From Rhizopus sp. PT2906 (taxonomy: Eukaryota > Mucoromycota > Mucoromycetes > Mucorales > Rhizopodaceae): a stretch of 59,349 bases of DNA. Of the stretch, positions 12,411-23,968 are shown piece after piece (the first letter of the stretch is position 1; each line of letters begins with the position of its first letter). The position numbers were made by a program, and so were the translations under genes. The stretch lies in assembly GCA_025529335.1 (NCBI GenBank), contig JAMYHX010000256.1, forward strand, positions 1 through 59,349, given 5' to 3'. Below the pieces are notes generated by a model. It had not been told where the DNA came from, did no database searches, and worked only from the letters and a program-made list of their open reading frames with translations.

Positions 12411-12636
12411 CAATATATATATTGATTCATGCTATCTATTTAAGAACTTAAGAATTAATAGAGAAAGAGCCTTTTTGTGTGTGTATGTGTAAAGTATTAA
12501 ACAGAGAGATTTTTAGTAAAAACAATAAGATATCTAACAGGATATTGAAATTTTCGCATAGAAAGGTACAAAAGAAATAGGAAACTGAAGTTTTTTTACT
12601 TTTTTTTTTTTACTTTTCTTTATTTCTAGTTAAATT
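12305..12636. other. Intergenic with long A tract
   Basis: An uninterrupted A run of about 29 bases at 12382-12410 is followed by AT dinucleotides. It may be a simple repeat or the trace of a retroposed poly(A) tail; no retroposed gene body is visible upstream of it. Confidence 0.55.
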
Positions 12637-14430
12637 ATGCCAGTGATTGCCAATCCAAGTGAACTCGACAGACAGACATTTGACTTTGTCATTGTTGGAG
12701 GTAATAAAGGAAAAAGAAAAGAAAAAAAGAAAGAAGACTGATATTTATAAAAAGGGGGAACAGCAGGCTGTGTTTTAGCCAACCGTCTATCTTGCAGATA
12801 TAGAGTATTACTTTTAGAAGCAGGAACAAGAACACATGATGATCTAGTCGAATCGCGAGTTCCCTTATTGAATAGTCGACTAAAGAACACAGAAGTAGAT
12901 TGGAAGCTTCAGTCAGTCAGTCAGCCAAACGCAGATAACCGTACAATTGGTATTCCCCTTGGAAAGATGCTCGGTGGCTCGAGCGCATTTAACGCATGTT
13001 TGTGGCATAGATGCTCTCCTTCAGATTATGATGCATGGCATACAAACGGATGGACTTATAAGGATTTGAAGCCTTACTTTTGTAAGGCTGAGTCATTTCA
13101 TCCTGCACACAACGTTCACGGAACCTCAGGGCCTATTCACGCCACTGATCTAGAGATCAATCCTGAGTCATTGGGTCACTATTTCAGAAGGGCTTGTCAA
13201 AATACGGGTCTACCCGACTATGATGATCTGACAGATAAGCCATGTCAAATCGGAGTGACGCACGTTCAATCAAGCATCTACCAGGGAGAGAGATCATCCA
13301 CGGGCGCATGCTACCTGCCAAAAGACATTCTTGAGCGAACTAATCTAACCGTTGCTATGGGTTGCCATGTTACTCAAATCTTGTTCAATGGTGATCAAGC
13401 GGATAAGGTCAGATTTAATCACCACAATCACGATTATGTTGTTCACATTGGCCGTGAGATTATCCTATCGGCAGGAGCTCTGTTTTCTCCTTTCTTACTG
13501 TTGAAAAGCGGTATTGGACCCAAAGATGAGCTCGCTCGGCATGGAATCAACGCCGTTGTCGACTTACCTGGGGTCGGAAAGAACTTGCAAAATCATTGGA
13601 GAATACCTCTTGTTCACGAAACAATTGAGCCAGAAATGTCTTTGCACAGAGATCTTTTTATAAACACTGAAGCAACATTGAAGCAAGCTCTTGATCAAAA
13701 GACAGGCGCAATGACGCGTATATGGCCTGATGCTGTTGCCTATATGAAAATTAAGGTAAAGTTAGCCATTTAATGAAAACACAATTAACATTTTGCCTCA
13801 GGGTACTCCTGATAACAGTAGTGATATTGAAAACGCGCCTCAGATGGAGTTGTTTACAGGCGGCCTGGCTCTTTGTAAACAGGCTGGGTCTCTGACACAC
13901 GTGAACTGCGCTACCTTGCTCATGGTCTACCTTGCTCCTTTCTCAAGAGGCTCTGTTACCATATCAAGCAAAGAAGACATTTGTATAGACTTGGGTCTGT
14001 TGAGCGATAAAAGAGATCTAGAATGTATAGAGAAAGGACTGAGACTCTCCTTTGATATTGCAAATGATCCAATCTATAGAGATAGCTGCGTAAAACGATG
14101 GATATTACCGGCTGAAGACATGGACCAGCTGAACTTGGAAGAATATATTAAAGAAAATATAGAAACCATCCATCATTACGCAGGCACATGCAAGGTAAGT
14201 GTAATAAGAAAGGCAAGGGGACAAGCCATCAACAATTTACATCTTAGATGGGGCCTAAAGAAGATTGCATGGCAGTTGTCGATGAACACCTGAAAGTATA
14301 TGGAGTCAACAACGTCCGTGTAGTAGACGCGTCCTTTTTCCCAATTGTACCTGCTGGTCAGATATGTTTCCCGGTAATTGCATGTGCTGAGAGAGTAGCT
14401 GATATCATACTTGATGAACATCAGCCATAA
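12637..14430 (+). CDS. GMC-family FAD oxidoreductase
   Basis: Four exons: 12637-12700, 12755-13755, 13802-14194, 14248-14430, giving 546 aa. The first intron splits the dinucleotide-binding loop: joined exons give VIVGGGTAGCVLANRL, the FAD-binding GxGxxG, and only the acceptor at 12754 restores it. Further GMC signatures are LGGSSAFNACLW, ILSAGALFSPFLLLKSGIGP, LPGVGKNLQNH, HHYAGTCKMG and the C-terminal VRVVDASFFPIVPAGQ. Members oxidise alcohols (choline, aryl alcohol, glucose); the substrate here cannot be inferred. No secretion signal is seen, so it is probably intracellular. Its stop lies 40 bp from the stop of the convergent EXO70. Confidence 0.94.
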
Positions 14431-14470
14431 AAGGTATCATCATTTATTTATATAAAGACTACAAAACAGC

Positions 14471-16779
14471 TTAATAAGCAGTTGGCTCGAATAAATGGCT
14501 GATCATTCGATCTATTTTGTCCTTATCAAAACGAATATACTTTGCTGGGTTCTTTGTAAAATCAGTATTTTGATATTTATCCAGAAAGCGTCCGTACATT
14601 GGTACAATAACATTCTTTACATCTCTTATAACTTGATTTCTCAGCTCAAGATCAGGAATCGCATAAGATTGCTGTGCTCGCACAATCTCTTCAAATTCCA
14701 TATTGAAATTCTACAAATCATAAAGTAAGCAAGACAATCAACTAAAAAAGCAAATTTACCTTGAATCGCTCCTTAATCAATTGTCGCTCAGCACTTCCCA
14801 TCGAACTCTTGATAGACCCGCCTCTTACATACGTTACATCCATTAAATTCTCGACACACGGTTTCCAAGACTCTTGATAGGCGTCCAACTGCTTCTTGAC
14901 CAATTTACCAAATTTCATTTCTGATCCTTCGTCAAATATAGCATTCAAAGGAGGCGATCGTATCTGACGGAGTATGTGATTGTAATTGTTTAAAAGGAAC
15001 AGAGTGGCCAAGGTCGGTTTTTTGTATCCACGCGATTTAATCTGCAAGGCAACTGTCATCTGATCCAGGGCATCCACAAAGAACTTTTGCAGCAAGGCTG
15101 CGCCCATGGCTGTTTCACCTGATGGCATACGATTGGAAGCGTTGGCGAGGATATCGGCCGATGGCATTGTGTTCCAACCTCCATCACCGATAAGAATGAG
15201 CAATGGTTCCACTGTATCTCTCCAGATATAGAGACGTTTGAAGTAATTCAAGGTCTTGATAGGATATGAGTTACTAATTAAGTTATATGCTATAAGAACT
15301 TACATTGCTAGTCATTTCATGAACAGTACCATCGCTACTCAGATTCATCTGAGGATTAACTTCTTTTCTGCCACGGATATCCTCCATAAATTCATAAAAG
15401 TTTCGAAGCACTGTTAATTTAAATGTACTAATCATGTCCTGAACGTCTGTCAAGGAAACAAGTTGCACCAAATTCTCAAGGTAAGTGGAGCACTCACGAT
15501 CATATTTTTCAATGATATCAAAAACAAACGCTGTCTCTGTATAATTTAACCGTTTAGCGATTGCGTTCAGCTGTTTGCCAGCAGCAACGTATTCAGATGT
15601 TGCAGGAGTAATTGATCCTTTGAGGGCAGCTGCTCTTCTTGTCTCGTTACTCATGATTTGTTGAGCAAACTTGTATTCTGACTCCATCATCTTGGCATAG
15701 CATTCGGTATATTTCAAAAACTCACTTGATCCTCTTTCGTAAGAAGCGCCTTGGTGCTTTTCTGATTGCTGGACAGACTGAGAGAGTGGATGCAGAGATT
15801 TTTGTAGAAATGCAGATCTGATTTCTATATATGGCTTTGTAAAATCAACAGAGTATCCTGTCTCCTTTTCTGATGAAGCAATGTAAATGGATAGTTGAGA
15901 AAGTTGTTTTACGGAAGCAGTTGCCATCAATTCACTATCTACAAACAAATATCATCTCAGTCTCCCTTTCTTTTTCTCCTTTTTTTTTTTTTTTTTTTAG
16001 TCTTATATATTTACTTGAATTAAGCATTGTATTGATATCTACTGGATTACTAACAGACGAAAGCCATTTTCTGAACAGTGTTTCTAGATGAAGCATACCC
16101 GCTTTTTGTAATTGTTTCTACAATAAAATTCAATTTCTGCATAAATGCTGCTGTAAACCCTTGTTTTTACCATTTGATATATTGTCTTTTCGCAACCCTT
16201 CAACTGACTCTTTTCAATCACATCCACGCCATCCTTTAATCTTCCCATTGCCTTTAAATAAGGCAACACATTATTCTCGTCAGGACTATATAGACGTATG
16301 CAGTTAATATTGTGCATCGTTCGTTCCCTTCAAGTACGTACCCCTTTAGGATAAAGGCTTCTTCCTTGCTGGGCATATTCAAGCATTCGATAATATGCTC
16401 TGTTGATTTCAAAGCCGTATCTATGTCTATAGAATATATAAAGTTACATATCACTACTGTCGCTGATTTGAGTATTACTGTTTGCCAATTTGGTCAAGTT
16501 TTGAGTTGACTTATGAATGGGTAGTATAGATGCTTCTAGTTGTAATAGTCTACCATCAAAGGAATCTAATATACCCACCTTTTGCATAATGAATATGAAT
16601 TTCTTTTTACAACATTGCTACTTACAAGTTTATTTGATAAGCCGTTCATTCTACCGAGTTGCTTCTGTAAGGCATCTAATTCAGCAGCATCTGAATTAAT
16701 ATTAATGTCTAAATTACTATAACCGTGTTAATAGTTGCAATGTTATCATGGCAATAAAGCAAAGTAAACACCTTGACAT
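14471..16779 (-). CDS. EXO70: Exocyst complex subunit Exo70
   Basis: Nine exons: 16779-16772, 16716-16626, 16578-16479, 16426-16342, 16285-16171, 16117-16015, 15938-15304, 15254-14760, 14710-14471, giving 623 aa. The first exon is only 8 nt (ATG TCA AG), inferred from a GT donor and from the need for a start. Evidence is GILDSFDGRLLQLEASILPIHK with NNIDTAL near the N-terminus and the conserved C-terminal phosphoinositide-binding domain ending KNPAKYIRFDKDKIDRMI. Exo70 with Sec3 binds PI(4,5)P2 and Rho GTPases and docks the exocyst at growth sites such as hyphal tips. It is divergent from the HPS1-like gene, with 116 bp between the ATGs. Confidence 0.93.
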
Positions 16780-16895
16780 TTGTGGTATAAGAAAGAGAAA
16801 AGGGAGAGATAATAATTTCAAACACCGTATATTGGGCTGCCTGTTTGACACATTTTAGGTACCTTTTTTCTTTCCTTCTTTTTTTTTTTCTCTTT
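16780..16895. promoter_or_regulatory. Bidirectional promoter, EXO70 / HPS1-like
   Basis: The two ATGs are separated by 116 bp, so 5' regulatory sequences must be shared. The part next to the plus-strand ATG is a T/C tract (16864-16893). No TATA box is obvious. Confidence 0.6.
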
Positions 16896-18669
16896 ATGAT
16901 TGTATATTTGATTATAAATAAATTAGGGACCATTATTTATCAGTCAAATACAAAAACAAACACGAATGAAAGTCAAAGAATTCGATATTTACCTTTACTT
17001 GTGATAAAGGACCTTATAAAAGCTAATTTTTATCAAAACTTTGAATATATCAAAGTGCAGGACAAAACAATCGTCTTTGAAGAGGTATATATTTATCATT
17101 TGTGTAAGGAAAGTGATCTAATTTACATGCATATAGAGACAGAATCTACTTTATGTTGCTTGCACCAAAAGAAATATACCTATAAATATTCTACAACATC
17201 ATCTCGCAATAATCCACTCATTTCTGAATTTTCATTTTGGACCACAATGGATAGTTGATAGCAGCAATAAAAAAAAGGAAATACACAACTGTCTGATGAA
17301 GTTACCGTTCATAAAGAATACAAAGTTGTCCATCTTATCAAACGATATGATGTGTTGTATGGAACAAGTGCAGATTGGAGAGGATTTAATCAACAAACTG
17401 AAAGAAAGCATGGCCAACTGCTGTGATCACAGCTTTGGTATGATTGATAAACCTATTTTTAATAAGTCAGTCAAAGCATGGGAACACTGCTTTTTATTCG
17501 CAAGAGATAAAGTCATCGCACAGTGTTCCAATAGTGAGACACTGAATGAAGAAAATTTATACTTTTTAAAGTTATTGGTGTCACAATGTGAGTAAAAAAG
17601 GGTAGAAATGATAACATATGGTAAATTTATACTTTATATAGTACCAACCAAGATGATCCCTAGCACTAGTAGTCAAAGCAACAGTAGTAGCCATAGTAAC
17701 AGCAGTAGTCATAGTAAACTGTCACCACAGTTTATGATAAACAATAATATAACACTTCCCAAAAACATAAACAACCAGCGATCTGTGTATGTCTATCATA
17801 GCTCATCATCATCCTCACCCTTTAAAATCAGAGAAAAATCAGCATCATCAGCAACGTTATTATCATTTGAATCGCCTTATTGGTACTCATCACCTGAACA
17901 ACAAATGTTATCAAGTAATGCACCACTAATAGAGGATTCAGTATCATCGTCACCGGATTCACTAAAATGCCTATTGACCAACCTGTATAATGAAATAGAA
18001 GAAGATGTCAAGATATTTACAAGATATGTAAATAATCAATGTGTAAATATAATCGTTGTATACCTTTATCAAGAAATATCCACAGTCATCATTTGTAAAC
18101 AAGATAAAATATGGAATCATCAGATAAAGCAGTTTAAGGCATCATTTAAAAGTCAATTATCAGATTTTTATGCTTTTCTGTTAACCAAAGAATCAACACA
18201 CTTCACCAATCTATCATTCACGCTAAACTTTCCTGGATTAATTCATTTTATTTATCGTGAGAATGGCATATTGATCACACCTTTATTGACTGATTTAAAC
18301 GAACTGGATAAAAATCATGAATTATTATACCAAGTAATATATCATTGTAAAAGAATAGATCAAAAGAGGAAATGGCCTACCCTGAAAGAAGTTAGACGAA
18401 TGGTAATCACCTTCATCCTGAACGATTGTCACTAACATCTTATATAGACAATAGATCTACTTCATTTAGGTCTCAATAAAGTCCAGCAAGAGACGAGGAT
18501 ACTGAAAGAATCAAACCAATTCTATCTATTATACGAAAAAAACTTGAAGAATCAAGAATTGTTTTGTATTTACTTTAATATATTTTCAAAAGACAGAATT
18601 TGGAATATTCATCACAAATTGTTAAATGATCTTGGTCAACGTACATCCATGTCTTTATTTACTGTCTAA
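16896..18669 (+). CDS. HPS1-like protein (BLOC-3 subunit)
   Basis: Four exons: 16896-17084, 17137-17587, 17642-18402, 18448-18669, giving 540 aa. The frame through exon 2 gives LLYVACTKRNIPI, then a longin-like helix and SFLNFHFGPQWIVD, as in the N-terminal region of animal HPS1 (LYVL, FEVHFG). The middle third is a Ser/Asn-rich linker. The C-terminal part has DLN-FPGLIHFIYR-type sequence (NFPGLIHFIYRENG), a clear HPS1 signature (FPGLVHFIY in human). HPS1 pairs with HPS4 as BLOC-3, a guanine-nucleotide exchange factor for Rab32/38 in endolysosome-related organelles. The last intron (45 bp) has a CACTAAC branch site. Its last 15 coding bases overlap the convergent mL50-like gene. Confidence 0.82.
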
Positions 18670-19318
18670 AATAAATGTTATATTACTGGGGAGTTCCTCT
18701 TGCTTTTCTGTAAGGATATCTTTGATTGTCTTGCTTTCTTCTTGTTTTGTGTTGTCTAAAAGAGCTGCAACAACATCTTGGGTTGTTTCTATTTCGTTCA
18801 ACTTATAATTAGGCACCTCTTTTCCGGTTTGCTTCATGCTCTCTTTTAATATCTATATGCCGCATTAGCCATGTTTGTTTATTATTCTATAGGCTACTGA
18901 TTCACCTTAAACTTTGTATCCAAATCGGTCAATGCTACTTGGTTCCAACTTTGGTCATTGGCATCTGCAACATGCTCAAGAACAACAGATCGGACGATGC
19001 CTTCGATTTCTTTTTCATCCTTTAAAATTTCTTTTCGCTTCCAACTATTCCAATGTACTTAGTTTATCAGTTGATCTCAATCACTTCAACTTACGACACA
19101 AATTCTTCCTTGGTTTCGTATTTAACGTCAAATGTCACAACAGGTTCCTCAGTTGTAGGTTGTGCAGGGGTAACTGATTCTTTGCTTTGTTTCTTGGCCC
19201 AAGGATTAAGTTTCCCGAATAAGCCTGATTCGCTACCAGCTAATTGAACACTTGAAATGTGAATTCTAGACACTTGTTGAAATCGTGAAACTAAAAGTCT
19301 CTTTTGACAGGCAAACAT
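18655..19318 (-). CDS. Probable mitochondrial large-subunit ribosomal protein mL50
   Basis: Three exons: 19318-19095, 19044-18906, 18852-18655, giving 186 aa. The N-terminus MFACQKRLLVSRFQQVSRIHISS is basic and amphipathic, as in a mitochondrial presequence. The C-terminal part (ILKESMKQTGKEVPNYKLNEI, TTQDVVAALL) resembles the Ribosomal_L50 domain, in which a short helical region is followed by N-x-x-L-x-x-I-x-T-x-x-D. The assignment rests on this pattern and on length only. Its final 15 coding bases overlap the end of the HPS1-like gene on the other strand. Confidence 0.65.
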
Positions 19319-19748
19319 TTTTTAACTAAAAAAAAAAAAAAAGACAAAGGGGCCATCAAATTTTTTTCGGGCAGTTTGATGCACATCCCACACACCCCGT
19401 TGGCGGTCATTCAATAATAACTCAAAGGACATGGACACTCTTTGAAGGGAAACAGCTGCCCAATTGCGCAAGGTTTGTAACTTGAATCTATCACATTGAA
19501 AGAGGATTCTCACCTTTGTGCTGTTTATTCATGCCAAGCAGTCATTTAGAAGCTCTTTCTCATTTACATTGACTAGAATTGATATGTTTACTTCTAATAA
19601 TAGTCTTTTACTTGTAGATGCTATAGCTGGATAAATCAATTAAAACATTGGGCCAACTCGATTTAGCAGCTGTATGACTGCCCTTTGTGAGGGCTCACAG
19701 TCAAGTTTCAATTTAATTCTTTTTTTTTTTAATTCGTAAACAAAAAAC
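19319..19748. other. Divergent promoter region, mL50-like / SNRNP40
   Basis: 430 bp between two divergent ATGs. An A run lies next to the mL50-like start (19327-19341) and a T run next to the SNRNP40 start. No gene seen. Confidence 0.55.
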
Positions 19749-21044
19749 ATGGCAGAAAAAAGAAGAGATATAGACACAGGCAATGGAGGTGCTCTTATTA
19801 AGCGCTCCAAGCCAAATGAAGAGGAAAAGAATAAATCGGTTATTACACTATCCAATCAAAGATCTGGAACTCAAAACGCCATTGTTGGAACTGTAATAGA
19901 ACGAATACACCGCGCTTTTTATGTTGTTAATATTTTGAGTATAGGTCAAGCGCACTTCAGCATTAGAAGCACCTGTGATGCAATTAACAGGCCATGGTGT
20001 AAAGTATTTACAACATTCACGTCATCTTGTCTATTAAACAATGTATAGGGTGAGATTTATAGCTGTGAATTTGACCCTTCAGGAGAGTTTATTGCAAGTG
20101 CAGGATTCGATAGACAAATATGTAAAGCATCATTCAGTTAATTCCATTCATTGCAACTAATATCTGATTTTACGCCTAGACTTATGGAACACATATGGAG
20201 AAGTAAAGAATTACGGCATCATTAAAGGACACGGAAACGCTATTATGGAAATACATTGGTCTCGAGACTCCAAGCAAATTTTTAGCTGTTCAGCCGATAA
20301 ATCTGTTGGCATTTTTGATGTAAAGACAGGCGATAGAGTGCGAAAATGGAGAGGTCATGCAGGCATTGTGAATAGCTGCCAAGCAGCTCGTAGAGGTCCA
20401 GAAATTGTTGTATCTGGCAGTGATGATTGCACTGTCAAAGTTTGGGACCCTAGATCAAAAGATGCTGTGAGCACCTTTGAAAATGAATATCAAGTAACCT
20501 CTGTGTGTTTTAGTGAAGCAGGTGATATGGTCTACTCTGCTGGCATTGATAACACTGTCAAGGTTTGGGATGTACGTAAGAATCAGGTTGCATACACAAT
20601 GGAGGGACACTTGGATACTGTCACTGGTATGCGTCTAAGTCCCGATGGCTCATACTTACTAACAAACTCTATGGATAATACGGGTAATGAAGCAAGAAAG
20701 GTGGAATATAACAAACTAATATTCCTTTTATAGTTCGTATTTGGGATATCAAACCATTTGCACCAAATGATCGTTGTCTGAAGGTGTTTGAAGGTGCTCC
20801 TCATGGATTCGAAAAGAATTTAATTAGACCTACATGGTCAACAGATGGTACTCAAATAGCTTGTGGCTCTGCAGATAGAACAGTCGTCATTTGGGAAGTT
20901 GATAGCAAGAAAATTCTTTATAAGCTTCCTGGGCATAAAGGATGTGTAAATGATGTAGATTGGCACCCAAGAGAACCCATAGTCATGAGTGCAAGTACTG
21001 ACAAGACATTATTCTTGGGCGAAGTTAAACCAACACGATCTTGA
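19749..21044 (+). CDS. SNRNP40: U5 snRNP 40 kDa WD40 protein
   Basis: Five exons: 19749-19892, 19945-19998, 20049-20121, 20180-20683, 20734-21044, giving 361 aa (human protein 357). Seven WD repeats follow a basic N-terminal extension. Visible repeat ends include DRQIYLWNTYG, CTVKVWDPR, NTVKVWDVR, NTVRIWDIK and RTVVIWEVD. The opening QLTGHGGEIYSCEFDPSGEFIASAGFD is typical of the Prp8-binding U5-40K/Spf38 family. It contacts Prp8 in the U5 snRNP and the activated spliceosome. The final repeat ends TLFLGEV, also usual for the family. RPS13 follows 143 bp downstream on the same strand. Confidence 0.95.
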
Positions 21045-21187
21045 TGTAAACTGTTGATTTGCTCCAAGCGGGCTATTTCAGTGACTGTTGAACTGTAAAA
21101 AATTTTTCAAAAAAAAATAAATTGAAGGCTTAATTGTGAAAGACAATTATTCCTTCTCTTTCTCCAACTTAATCTTACTTATTCAAA

Positions 21188-21781
21188 ATGGGTCGTATGC
21201 ACACTCCTGGTAAGGGTATCTCTGGCAGTGCCCTCCCCTATCGCCGCACTCCTCCTTCTTGGGTCAAGACCACTGCCGAAGAAGTTGTTGACATGATCTG
21301 CAAGAATGCCAAGAAGGGTCTTACTCCTTCTCAAATTGGTGTCATCCTCCGTGACTCTCACGGTATTCCTCAAGTTAGATCCATCACTGGTAACAAGGTT
21401 CTCCGTATCTTGAAGTCCAACGGTCTTGCTCCCGAAGTTCCTGAAGACTTGTACCATCTCATCAAGAAGGCTGTCTCCATTCGTAAGCACTTGGAACGTA
21501 ACAGAAAGGACAAGGACTCCAAGTACCGTTTGATTCTTATCGAATCTCGTATCCACCGTCTTGCTCGTTACTACAAGACTTCTGGTCAACTCCCTCCCAC
21601 CTGGAAATAGTATCCTTTTTATTGTTTATATACTAACCGTGTTAGGATGATATTCCTTCTTTACTATGCCTATTCGAACATTACGCAGGGTTGCTCAAAG
21701 CGGCTCGGTAACTGTTCTCCTTAACCCATATTCTTGTTTTTTTATAGTGAGTCTGCTACTGCCTCTGCAATGGTTGCTTAA
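21188..21781 (+). CDS. RPS13: 40S ribosomal protein S13 (uS15)
   Basis: Two exons: 21188-21609 and 21748-21781, giving 151 aa, exactly the eukaryotic length. It starts MGRMHTPGKGIS and ends WKYESATASAMVA; the second exon supplies only the last 11 residues, so a single-exon reading would stop early at a TAG. The intron is 138 bp, two to three times longer than most here, and has an internal ACTAAC-TTAG pair that would act as a decoy 3' splice site (use of it gives an immediate stop). Strong codon bias (CGT, AAG, GGT) and a T/C-rich promoter fit a ribosomal protein gene. Confidence 0.98.
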
Positions 21782-22541
21782 ACAAGATTTATTGCGTCGA
21801 ATTTTTAGCAAGATATGTATATTGGATATCAACTATGTTTTCAACTACGAAGTATCCTTTTTCCTTGCTCAAGAGAATGAAACCAATAAAATGCAATTCA
21901 TACTTACAATGCTTTTTTCTGGAATGTACATGAGAAGAGGTATGTAAATGGTTTACAACAAAGACATTACTTTGAAATGAATGGGCCCTGTGATGACATT
22001 ATAAAACTATACTTGAACTTTCTCTGAGAGTTTTGTATTCACACTGGCTGAGGACCCATTTGTTATCAAAATAAACTTTATTAATGTCAAACCATATACA
22101 TACCATTGCTCATGTTGTGAGATTATCTGTTTTATTTCTTTTATTTTGTAATCAAGTTTACGAATAACGAAACTGTCTTTGACGCAATTGCAAATGTCAA
22201 GTTTTCTTACAATTATTCAAATGTACATGAAATAATTATCTTCATTCTTATTCAATAAATTAATTGTAAAGTATGTTTCTTGCATTCAATCCATGTAAAT
22301 CTTTAATGTTGACTATTTTCATTACAAATAATCGCGAAAGTTTTCTTTAGCTGGATGATCATTACAACATCTTGCACATGTGCTGTCGAGTTATTCATAA
22401 AAAAAGCCACAAGCTACAAAGTCATAATATTCAAACTCCATATTTCCGTTGAATGTAATATTTTGATTGGATCGGATAAAAATTCGGCCCGAGATTTTTG
22501 TTCGACATAACACAAATATGAGAAAAAAATCTTCAAACTAA
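21782..22541. other. Intergenic between RPS13 and tRNA-Arg
   Basis: AT-rich, with no gene recognised on either strand. Confidence 0.6.
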
Positions 22542-22614
22542 GACGCTGTAGCGTAATGGATAACGCATTAGACTTCGAATCTAAAGATTGTGGGTTCGAG
22601 TCCCATCAGCGTCG
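22542..22614 (+). tRNA. tRNA-Arg (anticodon UCG)
   Basis: 73 nt without intron. The acceptor stem GACGCTG pairs with CAGCGTC, with G as discriminator. The D arm is GCG-TAATGGATAA-CGC. The anticodon stem TTAGA/TCTAA carries loop CTTCGAA, giving anticodon TCG (reads CGA). The T arm is GTGGG-TTCGAGT-CCCAT. A box (TAGCGTAATGG) and B box (GGTTCGAGTCC) are intact, and a T run begins 2 bases downstream for pol III termination. CCA is not encoded, as in eukaryotes. Confidence 0.97.
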
Positions 22615-23400
22615 ATTTTTTATTTTTTTTGCTATTGTTTTTTTTGCATATTTTAATGGAGTAAGTGCATTCGAAAGAACTCAAATTTGAAGGATTGAAA
22701 TGAAGAAAACTAAGGTGTGTATCCACTGTAAACAAGGAAACAAAAATTTAAGCATTAATTTTTATATATTTTTGGAAAAAAAAAAAGCAGAACGCTTTTC
22801 TTATAAAGGCATACCTTTTATATCAAACTTGCTTTAATTCATTAAGCTATTGTGGCAGCATTGTAATTAAGTTAAAACTTTCTCTTATTTCTCTTACTTA
22901 AAACCTATTTTGATATCCTTAAACTTACCAAGACCATAAAGCTAAAACAAACAAGTATGGTATTGATGTTACGTTTGTTATCTTGCTTACAAGATATCAA
23001 GTTTTATAATCTTTATATGTTTAAGCATTCATTGAAAAGCAAACACACGTGAAGAATACAAACAGTTATTATCTTTGCTTATATATATGATCCCATAAGT
23101 TTTTTGAAATGAATAACAGTCTTCATATACCTATCTTGTTTATTGTAAACTTTTGTTTAAAAGATCTTTAGGATATTTGTTAGTTTTTATTATTATTTAC
23201 TGTCATATATCAATTATATTTGCTTGCATACCTTAACTAGTATAAATATCAAAACTCATATGCAATTGTTACTTTGTATCATTCTACAGTTATCAGCGAT
23301 AGTTCGAATAGGTATTTAATTAACTACAGTGTCAAAAGCAATGCCAAAGTCAGAACGATTGAATGGTAATTCAGCTTTTTATATATAAAAATTCGACATT
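22615..23400. other. AT-rich intergenic region
   Basis: No gene recognised. It leads into a transposase relic at 23.4 kb, so part of it may be eroded element sequence. Confidence 0.5.
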
Positions 23401-23575
23401 TTAGACTTAGTGTTCTTCAGTTGTGTTCAAAAAAAGGTGAGCAGGATGGTAAAAATATGTTTAGTATACACTTTATCATGAATCACATTGAAAGCTTCAG
23501 GTACTTTGTGTATTCTCGCATTATCCATAATAATATTCATATTATGTAATACAACCTTGTTCAAAACAGATACCT
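23401..23575 (-). pseudogene. Tc1/IS630 DDE transposase relic
   Basis: On the minus strand the frame reads VLNKVVLHNMNIIMDNARIH, matching the family's second catalytic-Asp block (V-x-DNA-x-IH). After a frame change, LPSCSPFF stands where LPPYSPFLNP is expected, followed by a stop. No start, HTH region or terminal repeats are visible nearby, so only a short internal fragment survives. Confidence 0.75.
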
Positions 23576-23968
23576 AAATAGTGAAATGTACATGATATCT
23601 AATATTTACAGTAAAGTCAAACATTCATTTATCTCATTTACTTTATATATTATTACATACAACACAAGTTCGAATAATAAAGACAAGATTGATAATAATC
23701 AAGATCACGTCTTATAAAGTGTAATATTTGTAAAATCAAACTTTGACAACAATGGTCTTTTGATCTATGAAGAAATCACCTTCACTCTCACATTATCTCC
23801 AAAAAAAAGTCTAATTTTAGCCTAAAAAGCTTTAGTATTACAAAAGCGGGATGAAAAGAATATCATGTTAATAATAGGGTGATAAAAGTGAATGAATGAC
23901 ATTTTGGGGGTAAAATAAGAAAAAAAAGGTAGGGAAAAAATAAGGAGAGTATCGGGGAATAAGGAGAT
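23576..23968. other. 3' flank of VAC8
   Basis: AT-rich, with a G/A-rich stretch from 23905 to 23960. No gene seen. Confidence 0.5.

Noticed and set aside
21610..21747. Intronic snoRNA (U14-like) in the RPS13 intron, as in vertebrates
   Set aside because: A weak likeness (aacattacgcagg) and a possible C-box-like gatgata were seen, but there is no D box (CTGA) in the intron and no terminal stem.
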